Positions 35,371-44,341 of a stretch of DNA of 64,000 nucleotides are shown piece after piece. Each line of letters starts with the position of its first letter. The first letter of the stretch is position 1. Where the stretch lies: assembly GCF_022234545.1 (NCBI RefSeq), contig NZ_JAIEUI010000010.1, positions 139,514 to 203,513 of the forward strand, given 5' to 3'. The notes beneath the pieces are model-generated. The model did not search any database, was not told the DNA's origin, and saw only the letters and a program-made list of their open reading frames with translations. Made by a program: the position numbers and the translations under genes. This stretch comes from Paenibacillus piscarius. GTDB lineage: Bacteria; Bacillota; Bacilli; Paenibacillales; Paenibacillaceae.

Positions 35371-37353
35371 TTACTCCACGATCTCCGTGAAATCGACGTT
35401 CTCGACAATCCAGCGCTTGCGCGGATCTACCTTGTCACCCATCAGTGTGGATACACGGCGTTCCGCCTTAGCCGCATCTTCGATCTGTACCTGCAGAAGT
35501 GTACGGGTATCCGGGTTCATGGTCGTCTCCCACAGCTGCTCCGGATTCATCTCGCCCAGCCCTTTGTACCGCTGCAGCTCGAAATTCTTGCCGAATTCCT
35601 TCAGGTAATTCTGCAATTGCTCATCGCTCCAGGCATAGCGGACCGTCTCCAGCTTCCCGGATTTGCGCGTCAGCTTATAGAGCGGAGGCTGGGCAATGTA
35701 GACCTTGCCGGCATCGATCAGCGGCTTCATGTAGCGGTAGAAGAAGGTCAGCAGCAGCACCTGGATGTGCGCTCCGTCCGTGTCGGCATCGGTCATAATG
35801 ATGATTTTGGAATAATTGCTGTCCTCGACGGTGAAATCAGGGCCGATTCCCGCGCCGATGGCCGAGATAATCGCCTTGTATTCGTCATTCTTCAAGATGT
35901 CCAGCAGCTTGGCCTTCTCCGGGTTCATCGGCTTGCCCTTCAGCGGCAGAATGGCCTGAAGCTTGGAATCACGGCCCTGCTTCGCCGAGCCTCCGGCAGA
36001 GTCCCCTTCCACGATGAAAATCTCGGTGCGCGACACATCCTTCGACTGGGCAGGCGACAGCTTGCCGCCAAGGTTCGAGCTCTCGCTGCGCTTCTTGCCG
36101 CTGCGGATCTCATCACGCGCCTTACGGGCCGCTTCGCGGGCCTTGGACGCCTGAATCGACTTCTTCAGCAGGCTCTGCGCAACCTGGGGATTCTCCTCCA
36201 GGAAGCGCGCCATCCGCTCGGAGACAATGAAGTCTACGGCGCTTCGCGCGGAAGCGCTGCCGAGCTGGTCCTTCGTCTGTCCGACGAACTCCACATCCGA
36301 CATCTTCACGCTGATGACCGCCATCATGCCTTCGCGCAGGTCATTACCCTCCAGATTCTTATCCTTCTCCTTCAGGAGCTGGGTCCGGCGGGCATATTCG
36401 TTCAGCACCCGGGTATAAGCAGTCTTGAAGCCGGTCTCATGCGTTCCCCCGCTGCGGGTGGGGATAGAGTTCACGAAGGACGCGATGGTCTCTGTATACC
36501 CCGCATTATATTGCAGCGCAATCTCCACTTCGATATCGTCCTTCTCGGAGCTGAAATGGATGACATCATGCAGGACATCCTTGCCCTCGTTCAGGAACTG
36601 GACGAACTGGCTGGCACCTCCTTCGTAGAAGAATTCATCCTGGCGTCCGCTCCGCTCATCACTCAGAATGATCCGCAGCCCGGAGTTCAGGAAGGCAATC
36701 TCCTGCACCCGTTCAGCCAGCGTATCATAATTGAGCGAGATGCCGGCGGTGAAGACGCGAATATCCGGCTTGAAGGTAATCTTCGTACCGGTCTTGTTCG
36801 TATTGCCGAGAATCTCAAGCCCCGTTACAGGTTCGCCGACATGCTCTTTGCCTTTCTCATCGACCCAGTATTCAAAGCGCTGGCGGTGGGTTTTGCCCTC
36901 ACGGTAGATCTCCACCTCAAGCCACTCGGACAGTGCATTGGTTACCGAAGCGCCGACGCCGTGCAGACCGCCCGATTTCTTGTAGCCGGAGCCGCCGAAC
37001 TTGCCCCCGGCGTGGAGAATCGTGAATACCACCTGCGGGGTCGGCACGCCGGTCTTATGCATTCCGGTCGGAATCCCCCGCCCGTTGTCAATGACCGTCA
37101 CCGATCCGTCCTTACGCATTGTAATTTCAATCTTCGTGCAAAACTTCGCTAAATGCTCATCTACGGCATTATCAACTATTTCCCATACCAAATGGTGCAG
37201 ACCCGAGGAACTCGTACTGCCAATATACATGCCGGGCCGTTTGCGGACTGCAACCAGACCTTCGAGCACCTGAATGTCGTCAGCATCGTATCCAGACCCG
37301 CCGGCACCGGCGTTCTTGGAGACTTTTGCAAACATATCGATCTGTTCGAGCAT
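35371..37353 (-). CDS. parE: DNA topoisomerase IV subunit B
   Basis: The 660-residue ATPase subunit shows the GHKL ATPase site (EIVDNAVDEHLAKFC, VIDNGRGIPTG), the TOPRIM motifs EGDSAGGSAKQGRD and DADTDGAHI, and the end RYKGLGEMNPEQLWETTM. It drives strand passage by ParC. The start ATG follows GGAGGAG by five bases. parE and parC form an operon. Confidence 0.95.
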   Translation of the reverse strand: MLEQIDMFAKVSKNAGAGGSGYDADDIQVLEGLVAVRKRPGMYIGSTSSSGLHHLVWEIVDNAVDEHLAKFCTKIEITMRKDGSVTVIDNGRGIPTGMHKTGVPTPQVVFTILHAGGKFGGSGYKKSGGLHGVGASVTNALSEWLEVEIYREGKTHRQRFEYWVDEKGKEHVGEPVTGLEILGNTNKTGTKITFKPDIRVFTAGISLNYDTLAERVQEIAFLNSGLRIILSDERSGRQDEFFYEGGASQFVQFLNEGKDVLHDVIHFSSEKDDIEVEIALQYNAGYTETIASFVNSIPTRSGGTHETGFKTAYTRVLNEYARRTQLLKEKDKNLEGNDLREGMMAVISVKMSDVEFVGQTKDQLGSASARSAVDFIVSERMARFLEENPQVAQSLLKKSIQASKAREAARKARDEIRSGKKRSESSNLGGKLSPAQSKDVSRTEIFIVEGDSAGGSAKQGRDSKLQAILPLKGKPMNPEKAKLLDILKNDEYKAIISAIGAGIGPDFTVEDSNYSKIIIMTDADTDGAHIQVLLLTFFYRYMKPLIDAGKVYIAQPPLYKLTRKSGKLETVRYAWSDEQLQNYLKEFGKNFELQRYKGLGEMNPEQLWETTMNPDTRTLLQVQIEDAAKAERRVSTLMGDKVDPRKRWIVENVDFTEIVE

Positions 37354-37422
37354 TCATGCTCCTCCTTCTCTTGTCTTACTCTCTCTAAAATGCAAACAAA
37401 CGTTTTGGTTACTTTGTACATT

Positions 37423-38412
37423 CTAATTCAAAATATCCCGTTTCGTAAAGACGGCGAATGAAATGATTACGGCGGCAAGCCCCCAAACGCCCAGAACCGC
37501 CATCGAAAAGCCGAGTGTCATGCCCTCAATCGGGGCGGGGGTTCCGGCTAAGTACCGGGTCAGCTCCATGTTGACCATAAATAAATATTTGGCCGCTGTC
37601 CAGGCGGAAGCCATATTGGTCAGAATCGTTCCGGCAATCAGCGCCGCCATCATCACGACAATGCTTGCCGCCGTGCTCCGCACCAGCACCGACACCATGA
37701 AGGCGAGCAGAGCTACTACAACGCTCACGAACCAGACCAGCCCGCCCTGCATCAGCAGGTACTGCCACTGCGGCACTGCATGAACGGTGGACATATCTAC
37801 CGTATCCCCGCTGATCTGGAAGCCGGTGAAGACGGGAACATTGAATCCTTTATAGCCAAAAGCAAGCCCTGAGATCAGATAACTGATCACATACGCCGCC
37901 AGGACGATCAGCGACACGAACATCAGGAGGGCGGCCATTTTGCTAAGCAGCACCTTCCAGCGCCGGACCGGACGGGTCAGCAGCATCTTGATCGTGCCTG
38001 TCGTCCGCTCCCCGGACACCAGGTCGGAGGCGACCGCCATAATCAGCAGCGGAATGAACAGCGAGACCGAATTGCTGAGAAATTCCCGGGTAAACGTAAC
38101 CCCGCTCGGCTCGTTCGGATTGACATCATGATCCAGATAATATTGCAGCTGCTGGACAAAAATCCGCCGGTACGACTTCCACTCCTCCGGAATCCGGTCG
38201 CTGCCGAGCGAATTCTGGTTATCGGTAATCCGCTGCTGGATCTCCAGCCTCCAGTCCGAATTGAATTTGTCACGGCTGCGTTCCGCAACGCGCATCTGGG
38301 CGTAGGTGAACATCGGCACCAGTACCAGCAGTATAAGCAGGATGACATAGAAACGTTTCTTTTTGATGATCTTCAGACACTCATTACGGATGAGCGGCAG
38401 CAGGTTAGTCAA
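37423..38412 (-). CDS. ABC-2 type transporter permease
   Basis: The protein has about 329 residues with six predicted membrane helices: an N-terminal one (RFYVILLILLVLVPMFTYA), a roughly 80-residue extracytoplasmic segment, then five more. The stretch SGERTTGTIKMLLTRPVRRWKVLLSK is typical of ABC-2 permeases. The start is uncertain: TTG 38412 has AAGGTG six bases upstream; GTG 38421 lacks one. It overlaps the ATPase gene and would form an exporter with it. Confidence 0.92.
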   Translation of the reverse strand: MTNLLPLIRNECLKIIKKKRFYVILLILLVLVPMFTYAQMRVAERSRDKFNSDWRLEIQQRITDNQNSLGSDRIPEEWKSYRRIFVQQLQYYLDHDVNPNEPSGVTFTREFLSNSVSLFIPLLIMAVASDLVSGERTTGTIKMLLTRPVRRWKVLLSKMAALLMFVSLIVLAAYVISYLISGLAFGYKGFNVPVFTGFQISGDTVDMSTVHAVPQWQYLLMQGGLVWFVSVVVALLAFMVSVLVRSTAASIVVMMAALIAGTILTNMASAWTAAKYLFMVNMELTRYLAGTPAPIEGMTLGFSMAVLGVWGLAAVIISFAVFTKRDILN

Positions 38413-39385
38413 TAGATTCACCTTCCGTTAGCTTCAAGAATAGCTGTTCCAGTGTTGGGTTGATTTTATGCACCGCCCGGATTTCTACCTCTTCCGTAAC
38501 CAGCACGGCCACAATCTCCGGGATCAAATCCTCTTCCATCGCAGTGATCTGGGAGTTCGCCCCCATGCCTGCGATCACCGAATCATCCAGCGTGACCTCA
38601 TCCAGCTCCAGCAGCGTAATATCCGGCCGGGCCGCCATGATCTCTCTGGCCCGCTCCAGCGGCTCGAGTTCCCACAGCACATAAGGAGAATTACGGGCAA
38701 CCAGCTCGTCCACCCCGCCTACAGCGAGTACACGGCCTTTGCTGATAATCGCCACCCGGTCACACAGCAGCTGAATCTCGCTCAGCAGATGGCTGGAGAC
38801 GAACACGGCCAGACCTTCGTCCGCAAGCTTGCGGATGAATTCGCGCAGCTCTTTGATTCCCTTGGGGTCGAGACCGTTCGTCGGTTCATCCAGAATCAGC
38901 AGCCGCGGCCGGCCCAGCAGTGCCTGGGCAATCCCCAGCCGCTGGCGCATCCCGAGCGAGTACGTGCTGACCTTGTCGTGAATACGCTGGTCCAGACGGA
39001 CAATATCCACGACTTCAGCAATTCTTGCCTCGTCTATCCCAGGCTGCATCCGTGCGAAATGCTGCAGGTTCTCCCAGCCCGTCAGATAGGTATACACCTC
39101 AGGATTCTCGACGATTGAGCCGACATATTGCAGCGCCTGCTCCGGATTCTTGTTCACATTATAACCGCAGACCGTGATGCTGCCCTCTGTGGGCCGGATT
39201 AGATCTACCAGCATGCGGATGGTTGTGGTTTTGCCGGCTCCGTTCGGGCCGAGAAAGCCGAAGATCTCCCCTTCCTTCACATCAAACGTTACATCATCAA
39301 TAATCCACTTGCGGCCGATCTTTTTGCGGACTGCCCGGGCTGACAGGACTACCCCGCCGGGCTCCTCGTATGTTGGTCTCGCCAT
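38405..39385 (-). CDS. ABC transporter ATP-binding protein (export type)
   Basis: The 326-residue ATPase has Walker A (GPNGAGKTTT), signature YSLGMRQRLGIAQALL, and Walker B LLILDEPTNGLDP. About 90 extra residues at the C terminus are usual in this drug/lipid/bacitracin-type family. It pairs with the ABC-2 permease gene that overlaps its end. The cargo is unknown. Confidence 0.94.
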   Translation of the reverse strand: MARPTYEEPGGVVLSARAVRKKIGRKWIIDDVTFDVKEGEIFGFLGPNGAGKTTTIRMLVDLIRPTEGSITVCGYNVNKNPEQALQYVGSIVENPEVYTYLTGWENLQHFARMQPGIDEARIAEVVDIVRLDQRIHDKVSTYSLGMRQRLGIAQALLGRPRLLILDEPTNGLDPKGIKELREFIRKLADEGLAVFVSSHLLSEIQLLCDRVAIISKGRVLAVGGVDELVARNSPYVLWELEPLERAREIMAARPDITLLELDEVTLDDSVIAGMGANSQITAMEEDLIPEIVAVLVTEEVEIRAVHKINPTLEQLFLKLTEGESID

Positions 39386-39449
39386 CTGTATCCAGCTCCT
39401 TGCACATCAATTCTGCTTCCACACTCAAGTTGTACGCCGGTTGCACAGT

Positions 39450-40376
39450 CTATCTGACTGCCTGTACGATCCGTTCGCTCATCCGCTGATACCCGTCCCC
39501 GTTCGGGTGAAAATGGTCACTGGAGAGATACTTGTCCAGATGTCCGTTAAACAGGTCAAAGGTTGGAACCAGCGTCATGTTGCTGTGGGTATTGATAATA
39601 TCCATGGCGGCATTGTTCCACTCGGTCACTGCCTGATTGCCCGGAACGAGCAGGTCCGGGATATCACCGAAGGGATTATACAGGCCCACATAGAAGATCC
39701 GCGCCTGCGGATTCACCTCGGATACCGTCTTCAGAATCTGCCCCAGCCGCTCCGAGGCCTGCGGCAGGGCGGAGAGCAGCGATTCGGGGGTCAGATCATC
39801 GGCTGAGGCTGTCGGCACTGCAGTGGAGCCTTCGACCTTCTGGTCCGCTGGGCCTTCAGTCGCAGGCGTTGCGGCTCCATCCGTGTGCTGCGCTGTATCC
39901 GCTGACGAAGCGGCCTGTCCGCTGTTGCCGGTACCCAGAATATTCGAGCCGCGGAACAGGTCGTTGCCGCCGATCGAGATCAGTATGATGTTCGCCTGGC
40001 GCAGGGCATACTGCACGCCTTCTTCCTCCAGCTTGCTCTGGAGCGCAGCCGTGGTCAGGCCGTTAATGCCCATATTCCCCATCAGCTCCGCCTTGCCGCC
40101 GTTAGCACCCAAGGCCTTCAGCGTCCGCTGGACGAAGCCTTCCCCGGCGTTGTCCCCGGTCCCTTTGGCCAGTGAATCGCCAAGCGCCAGAATCCTGTAT
40201 TCATCGGTTGCTGCGGCTGCCGGCGCGGTCGTCTCCTGCGGCAGGGAGGACAGGAATTGCTCCCCCTTCGGGTACAGAATATCGCCAGCCGCGTATACGA
40301 ATCCTGTAATCAATAGTGCAGTGGCCAGGATGGACGAAAGGCCTACTGCCCGCCAGGTCCATTTGGAATCATTCAA
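39450..40376 (-). CDS. Membrane-anchored SGNH/GDSL hydrolase (YpmR-like)
   Basis: The protein has about 308 residues. An N-terminal membrane helix (AVGLSSILATALLITGFVYA) anchors an extracellular SGNH hydrolase: block I LALGDSLAKGTG (nucleophile Ser), block III SIGGNDLF, and block V SSDHFHPNGDGY. A Ser/Thr/Ala-rich insert lies near residues 160-200. Such enzymes remove acyl groups from lipids or glycans. The start is TTG 40376, seven bases after GGAGG; ATGs further up have no ribosome site. Confidence 0.9.
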   Translation of the reverse strand: MNDSKWTWRAVGLSSILATALLITGFVYAAGDILYPKGEQFLSSLPQETTAPAAAATDEYRILALGDSLAKGTGDNAGEGFVQRTLKALGANGGKAELMGNMGINGLTTAALQSKLEEEGVQYALRQANIILISIGGNDLFRGSNILGTGNSGQAASSADTAQHTDGAATPATEGPADQKVEGSTAVPTASADDLTPESLLSALPQASERLGQILKTVSEVNPQARIFYVGLYNPFGDIPDLLVPGNQAVTEWNNAAMDIINTHSNMTLVPTFDLFNGHLDKYLSSDHFHPNGDGYQRMSERIVQAVR

Positions 40377-40520
40377 GGCTATCCCTCCATCATCCGTGCT
40401 ATTTCTCCATGATTCACCAATTCTTAATTTGTTAACTATGTAGATAAACATAATTCTTCTTTGCAGAATTTGCAAACGAAGAGGGGAGTTTAGGTGATGG
40501 GCGCGGCTGCGGGATGTTCC

Positions 40521-40671
40521 GGCGGACGGTGCGGCTGCGGTGATTTTGGACTTCCGGCCGCTGTTGTCTCCAGATGTTGTTGATTATATGGCTTGCAGCA
40601 GATAACATCCGGAGACAAAGGCGGACGCTACCGCTCCTACAGTTCCAAAATCCCCTCCGCCACTTTCCGCC
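40521..40671. repeat. Long imperfect inverted repeat, about 60-bp arms
   Basis: The arms 40521-40579 and 40604-40671 pair in blocks: GGCGGA with TCCGCC, GATTTTGGA with TCCAAAATC, and TTGTCTCCAGATGTT with AACATCCGGAGACAA (one mismatch on this strand, a G-U pair on the other). The loop is about 24 bases. This is the shape of a dispersed palindromic element or a non-autonomous mobile repeat. Confidence 0.85.
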
Positions 40672-40725
40672 TAAACGGTGTAAGTAGTAAAGCGGCACTA
40701 TAGCGCTGCGCTGATAGTGCACAAG

Positions 40726-40857
40726 TGAAAAAAGCAAAGAGCCAAAAGCAAAAGCATAAAAGCAATAAGCGTAAAAGCGTAAAAGCTAATAGCGTAAAGG
40801 CTAAAAACATAAAAGGCTAAAAGCGTAAAAGCAAGAGCAAAAAGCAAAAATAAAAGA
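40726..40857 (+). repeat. Degenerate AAAAGC(GT) low-complexity tract
   Basis: The tract is built of short purine-rich words such as AAAAGCGTAAAAGC and AAAAGCAAAAG with irregular spacing. A GTG-initiated frame of about 30 lysine-rich codons can be read at its start, but it has no ribosome site. Confidence 0.8.
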
Positions 40858-41243
40858 GAAGGACCAACCCAATCCGGGAAAAACTACCCACAAAAAAAGC
40901 AGGTGGAAATATGTGTCTTAATCTCTTGAATTCCGGGCGATTAACTTAAGCAGGTGGAAAAACAGCATCTAAAGCAGAGGAAATTGATACTTAAAAGAAA
41001 ATTTGTCTAAATAAGTGCTGTTACTCCAACTGTTGCCCGGATGCGCCTACTTCTCTCCCCAACAAGTGTGCAAAATCCAACTATTCTACGTTCGCCATTC
41101 TATCAGCGCCCCTCTAATCTGAGCATACTCCAAACTATTTTGGCAATCTGATAGCCCATCTCTCTTACTATACCACGCCGAATACGCTCCCGGCCTGAGA
41201 ATGCGGCATTTATAGCAGATTATTATTAACTTAGCTGCGGCCG

Positions 41244-41276
41244 AATGTGACCGGTTTTTCGATTACATTTGGTCAC
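41244..41276 (+). repeat. Solitary copy of the 51-bp array hairpin core
   Basis: The segment TGTGACCGGTTTTTCGATTA and its continuation CATTTGG (41246-41272) match the array core at 25 of 27 positions. The outer GTGACC and GGTCAC also pair with each other. The linker of the array unit is absent here. Confidence 0.85.
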
Positions 41277-41291
41277 GGTCCTTTCAGCGCA

Positions 41292-41322
41292 CAAAAACGC
41301 CCCCCGGCTAAGCCGGAGGGCG
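41292..41322 (-). terminator. Terminator of the CAP-domain gene
   Basis: On the minus strand CGCCCTCCGGC pairs with GCCGGGGGGCG around TTA and is followed by TTTTTG, 12 bp after the stop. Confidence 0.9.
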
Positions 41323-41333
41323 AAGTGCAGCCA

Positions 41334-42098
41334 TTATTTGCCGATGAATTCCTGGACCCAGTAGTTATTGTCGAAGCCAACGCCGATGTAATTGAAATTC
41401 GCGCTCAGGATATTGGCCTTGTGGCCCGGGCTGTTCATCCAGGCGGTCATAACCTCCTGCGGTGTCTTCTGGCCCATCGCGATGTTCTCTCCTGCGGCAT
41501 TATAAGTGATGCCGAAGGATTTCATCATATCAAATGGTGATCCGTAGGTAGGTGAGGTATGCGAGAAATAATTGTTCACCCGCATATCTGTCGCCTTAGC
41601 CGCAGCTACTTTGTTCAGGCTGTCCAGTGCGGACACCGGAGCCAGTCCGGCAGCAGCACGCTCTTTGTTCACCAGGGCTACCACCTGCTGGGTGTAGCTC
41701 GATGCGCTGGAGGGAGCTGCAGCTACGGAAGTAGGGGCTGGAGTCACTGCCGGCTTAGCCGTAGGGGCTGGAGCCGCAGTAGCCACAGGGGCTGGTGTAG
41801 CGACCGGCTGTGCTGTTACTACCGGCTTCGCTGTTGCAGCAGGCTGTGCTGCCTGCGGGGTACCCGCAGCAGGTGCCTTATAGACAATCGTCTTAGTGAA
41901 GGTGAATGTGTTACCATCCCATACGAAGGATTTCGGATTCTGCTGGGAGAAGTATTCAATGAATTGCTTGAAATCCATATTTGATCCGGCTGCTTCAGTG
42001 CCAGCCGCTGCATTTGCCTGCAATGGAAGAGAAATACCAAGCGCCATAACAGCGGCTACGCTTCCACCAATCATTGCTCTTAATGTCTTGCTTTTCAT
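41334..42098 (-). CDS. Secreted CAP-domain (SCP/PR-1, YkwD-like) protein
   Basis: The protein has about 254 residues. It has a signal peptide (MKSKTLRAMIGGSVAAVMAL, then ANAAAG), a short N-terminal region, a proline/alanine/threonine-rich linker (about 75-135) and a C-terminal CAP domain with VALVNKERAAAGLAP, NYFSHTSP, GENIAMG and WMNSPGHKANIL. The start ATG 42098 lies eight bases after AAGGAG. The protein is probably at the cell wall or released; CAP proteins of this type are common in spore formers, with unknown activity. A WalR-like box lies upstream. Confidence 0.93.
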   Translation of the reverse strand: MKSKTLRAMIGGSVAAVMALGISLPLQANAAAGTEAAGSNMDFKQFIEYFSQQNPKSFVWDGNTFTFTKTIVYKAPAAGTPQAAQPAATAKPVVTAQPVATPAPVATAAPAPTAKPAVTPAPTSVAAAPSSASSYTQQVVALVNKERAAAGLAPVSALDSLNKVAAAKATDMRVNNYFSHTSPTYGSPFDMMKSFGITYNAAGENIAMGQKTPQEVMTAWMNSPGHKANILSANFNYIGVGFDNNYWVQEFIGK

Positions 42099-42155
42099 TC
42101 TGCCATCTCCTTGTTCTGGTTGTAGTCCAATCCTGTTGCCTTGGCCTGAGTGAAT

Positions 42156-42172
42156 TGTTACAAAGTTGTAAT
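42156..42172 (+). promoter_or_regulatory. WalR-like box upstream of the CAP gene
   Basis: TGTTAC-AAAGT-TGTAAT fits the WalR consensus TGTWAH-N5-TGTWAH exactly, but runs opposite to the gene. A palindrome TTACAA-CT-TTGTAA overlaps it. Confidence 0.5.
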
Positions 42173-42249
42173 CTGTTCCTAAGCCATTGTAACACAAAAC
42201 TATCAGCTGTGCTCTTCTAAATTATGTAAAAATTGATAGAGTATGATTC

Positions 42250-42278
42250 ACAAGAAACCGCCCTGGATCAGGACGGTT
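42250..42278 (-). terminator. Probable terminator of the WG-repeat gene
   Basis: On the minus strand ACCGTCCTG pairs with CAGGGCGGT (one G-U) around ATC, followed by TTCTTG. Confidence 0.6.
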
Positions 42279-42317
42279 CCCGGTCTTACTTATATATCGG
42301 CGCTTCGCGTGCCTATT

Positions 42318-44279
42318 TTAATGATAGGACTGCCAGAAGTCGCCTTCCGTTGAGATCAGGCCCATAATCTCGGCATAAGGAATGCGGAAGGTGGGGAAGC
42401 CTGCTGCATACGGGGCAATTTCGTAAGGAGCGAAATAAAGATATAGTGCTTCTCCGTCAACATAGAACGGCTGATCAGCAGTAATCCCTTTATAGGTATC
42501 CGGAAAAACATAAGAATACTGCGGGTCATTCGCAATCTGCTTGCCGACAATGTCACTGAGCTTCTGGACATATTTGCTGCCGGGCTTGAACAGATCACTG
42601 AGGGTATAGAATCTGCCGGTGCGCAGGTTGATATGCTCATAGATCCTGGTAGGCATCCCATGAGCGGCCCCGAACGGAAACTTGTATCCATCCAGCTCCA
42701 GCACCAGCAGGTTCTTACGGAAGAAGGAGACTGCGAAATCACCGGTATAGCTGAAATCCTGGCTTGCCCCTCCCGGTCCGGCGCCCTCGGCCAGAGACAG
42801 GCTGCGCAGCCGGTCATTGACTGACTTCGCCACATCTACCATGGCAATGCCCTCCACTACCGGATAGTAGACCAGATAATCACGATTCGGCTTATATTTC
42901 TTCTCCAGCACGGAGTAAGGCGGTCTGAGCGGTATGACCCCGTTCTGCCGCCAGACCTGCTTCCCTCTGCGGTCATAATACGACGTACGCAGATCTATAT
43001 CCGCCCGGATCAGGTTTCCGCTGAAGGATAAGGTGCCGGAGCCGGGCAATACAGGGGGCTGGGCTGCTTTTTTGCCGCTGGTATCGATAAAATAAGTGTC
43101 CTTGGCATCGTAGACCGACGCCAGCCCGTTCTCGTAATTGTTCACCCCAAGCAGCGGATGGGTGCTCAGAATCCGTCCCGTAAGCGCATCGGCAATGACA
43201 TAGCTGGAGCCCCTGTAGGGCTGGTCAGCATACAGCGGGGTTCCCAGCGCGACGCGGTTCTCTCCAAGCTGCTGCACTTCATAATATGTCGCCGGAATAA
43301 TCAGCTTCCCCTGCTTGTCGATCAGACCGTAGGCATTGCCGTAGTTCTCGGCAGTGTTAATCACCGCACGGCCACCGGAGAACGGTAAGGCGGCAGTGAA
43401 CTGCGGCGGGATCGCAACCGTTCCGTCGGTACGCAGATAGCCGTATTTTCCATTCTCCACAGCCTGGAAGGCCAGCAGACCATCCCCCGGATAGCCGACA
43501 AAAGGATATTTGTACGTATGCAGCACCTGGCCCGCCGGGTCAATCAGCGCATATTCGCCTTCGGCGGTTTTGACCAGTGCTGTGCCGTCCGAGAAATCAC
43601 CGGCGTCCAGATAGACGGCAGGCAGCACCTCCTTGCCCTGGGCATCCAGATAGCCGTACAGCGAAGGCCCCCCGGAGGTATTCTGCTTCGAGTACAGCGC
43701 CCGCCCGTCATGTAGCGAATTCAGATAATCATAACGCGACGCTGTGACCTCTTTGCCCTGCTCGTTGATGAACGTGTAGCCCTTGGCATCCGATACCACC
43801 GCCCGCCCTTCCGAGAAGGGGCCGATGAAAGAATAGACCGGCTTCACCTTCTCCCGCCCGGCGCTGTCGATCAGGCCGCTTATATTCCCCTTCTGGACTA
43901 CCGCCAGGCCGCTTCGTTGAAATTCCTCAGCATAATCATATCGCGGCTCGATCACCGTCCGCCCTTCATTGTTGATGTATCCCCACAGCGTCCCGTCTTT
44001 CGTCTTAAACGGAGCCGGATGCAGCAGCTCCGCCCGCAGCCCGCCCCCGTCTTCAGGAAGCACAATAAGCGCATCCAGCGGCTTCTTAGCGTAATCTACG
44101 CGGTATAACCCCGCCTCTGCCGGGATCGTCACGTACAGGTCATCATCTGCGCGGATGAAATCCTCCTCCTGCTGCGGAATGCATTCGTTCCAGCCAATTC
44201 CGTCCCACCGCCATACCTCGGTCTGAATCAGACCGTTGTCGTTCCCTTGTCCCAGCTCATTCAGCCTAATTCTCAGCAT
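42318..44279 (-). CDS. WG-repeat protein with C-terminal DUF3298-type domain
   Basis: The protein has about 653 residues. Residues 95-430 are WG (KWG-type) repeats, with units such as GTLWGYINNEGRTVIEPRYD and GGPSLYGYLDAQGKEVLPAV. The C-terminal 200 residues resemble DUF3298, with YEHINLRTGRFYTLSDLF and YLYFAPYEIAPYAAG, a domain found in RsiV and PdaC and linked to cell-wall or lysozyme interactions. No signal peptide or membrane helix is visible from the chosen ATG 44279 (AAGGGAG upstream), which is odd for such a protein. Confidence 0.9.
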   Translation of the reverse strand: MLRIRLNELGQGNDNGLIQTEVWRWDGIGWNECIPQQEEDFIRADDDLYVTIPAEAGLYRVDYAKKPLDALIVLPEDGGGLRAELLHPAPFKTKDGTLWGYINNEGRTVIEPRYDYAEEFQRSGLAVVQKGNISGLIDSAGREKVKPVYSFIGPFSEGRAVVSDAKGYTFINEQGKEVTASRYDYLNSLHDGRALYSKQNTSGGPSLYGYLDAQGKEVLPAVYLDAGDFSDGTALVKTAEGEYALIDPAGQVLHTYKYPFVGYPGDGLLAFQAVENGKYGYLRTDGTVAIPPQFTAALPFSGGRAVINTAENYGNAYGLIDKQGKLIIPATYYEVQQLGENRVALGTPLYADQPYRGSSYVIADALTGRILSTHPLLGVNNYENGLASVYDAKDTYFIDTSGKKAAQPPVLPGSGTLSFSGNLIRADIDLRTSYYDRRGKQVWRQNGVIPLRPPYSVLEKKYKPNRDYLVYYPVVEGIAMVDVAKSVNDRLRSLSLAEGAGPGGASQDFSYTGDFAVSFFRKNLLVLELDGYKFPFGAAHGMPTRIYEHINLRTGRFYTLSDLFKPGSKYVQKLSDIVGKQIANDPQYSYVFPDTYKGITADQPFYVDGEALYLYFAPYEIAPYAAGFPTFRIPYAEIMGLISTEGDFWQSYH

Positions 44280-44341
44280 GCTGTCGCTCTCCCTTACAAA
44301 AGGCATTTGCCTATAGAATATGAGACAGGGGCGGAAAAGGT

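Larger units (their letters stand above)
40377..41291. other. Gene-free, repeat-rich interval between two minus-strand genes
   Basis: I see no convincing gene in this stretch. It holds a long imperfect inverted repeat (40521-40671), a lysine-codon-like low-complexity tract (40726-40857), a direct repeat AGCAGGTGGAAA (40899 and 40951), and a solitary copy of the array hairpin (41244-41276). The rest (about 40990-41240) shows no clear structure. Confidence 0.8.

Noticed and set aside
35263..37152. 629-codon open frame on the + strand
   Set aside because: It is antisense to parE, which has all expected motifs; this is a GC-driven shadow frame.
40432..40737. 101-codon minus-strand frame in the repeat-rich gap
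   Set aside because: It lies within the long inverted repeat and shows no protein-like character or ribosome site.
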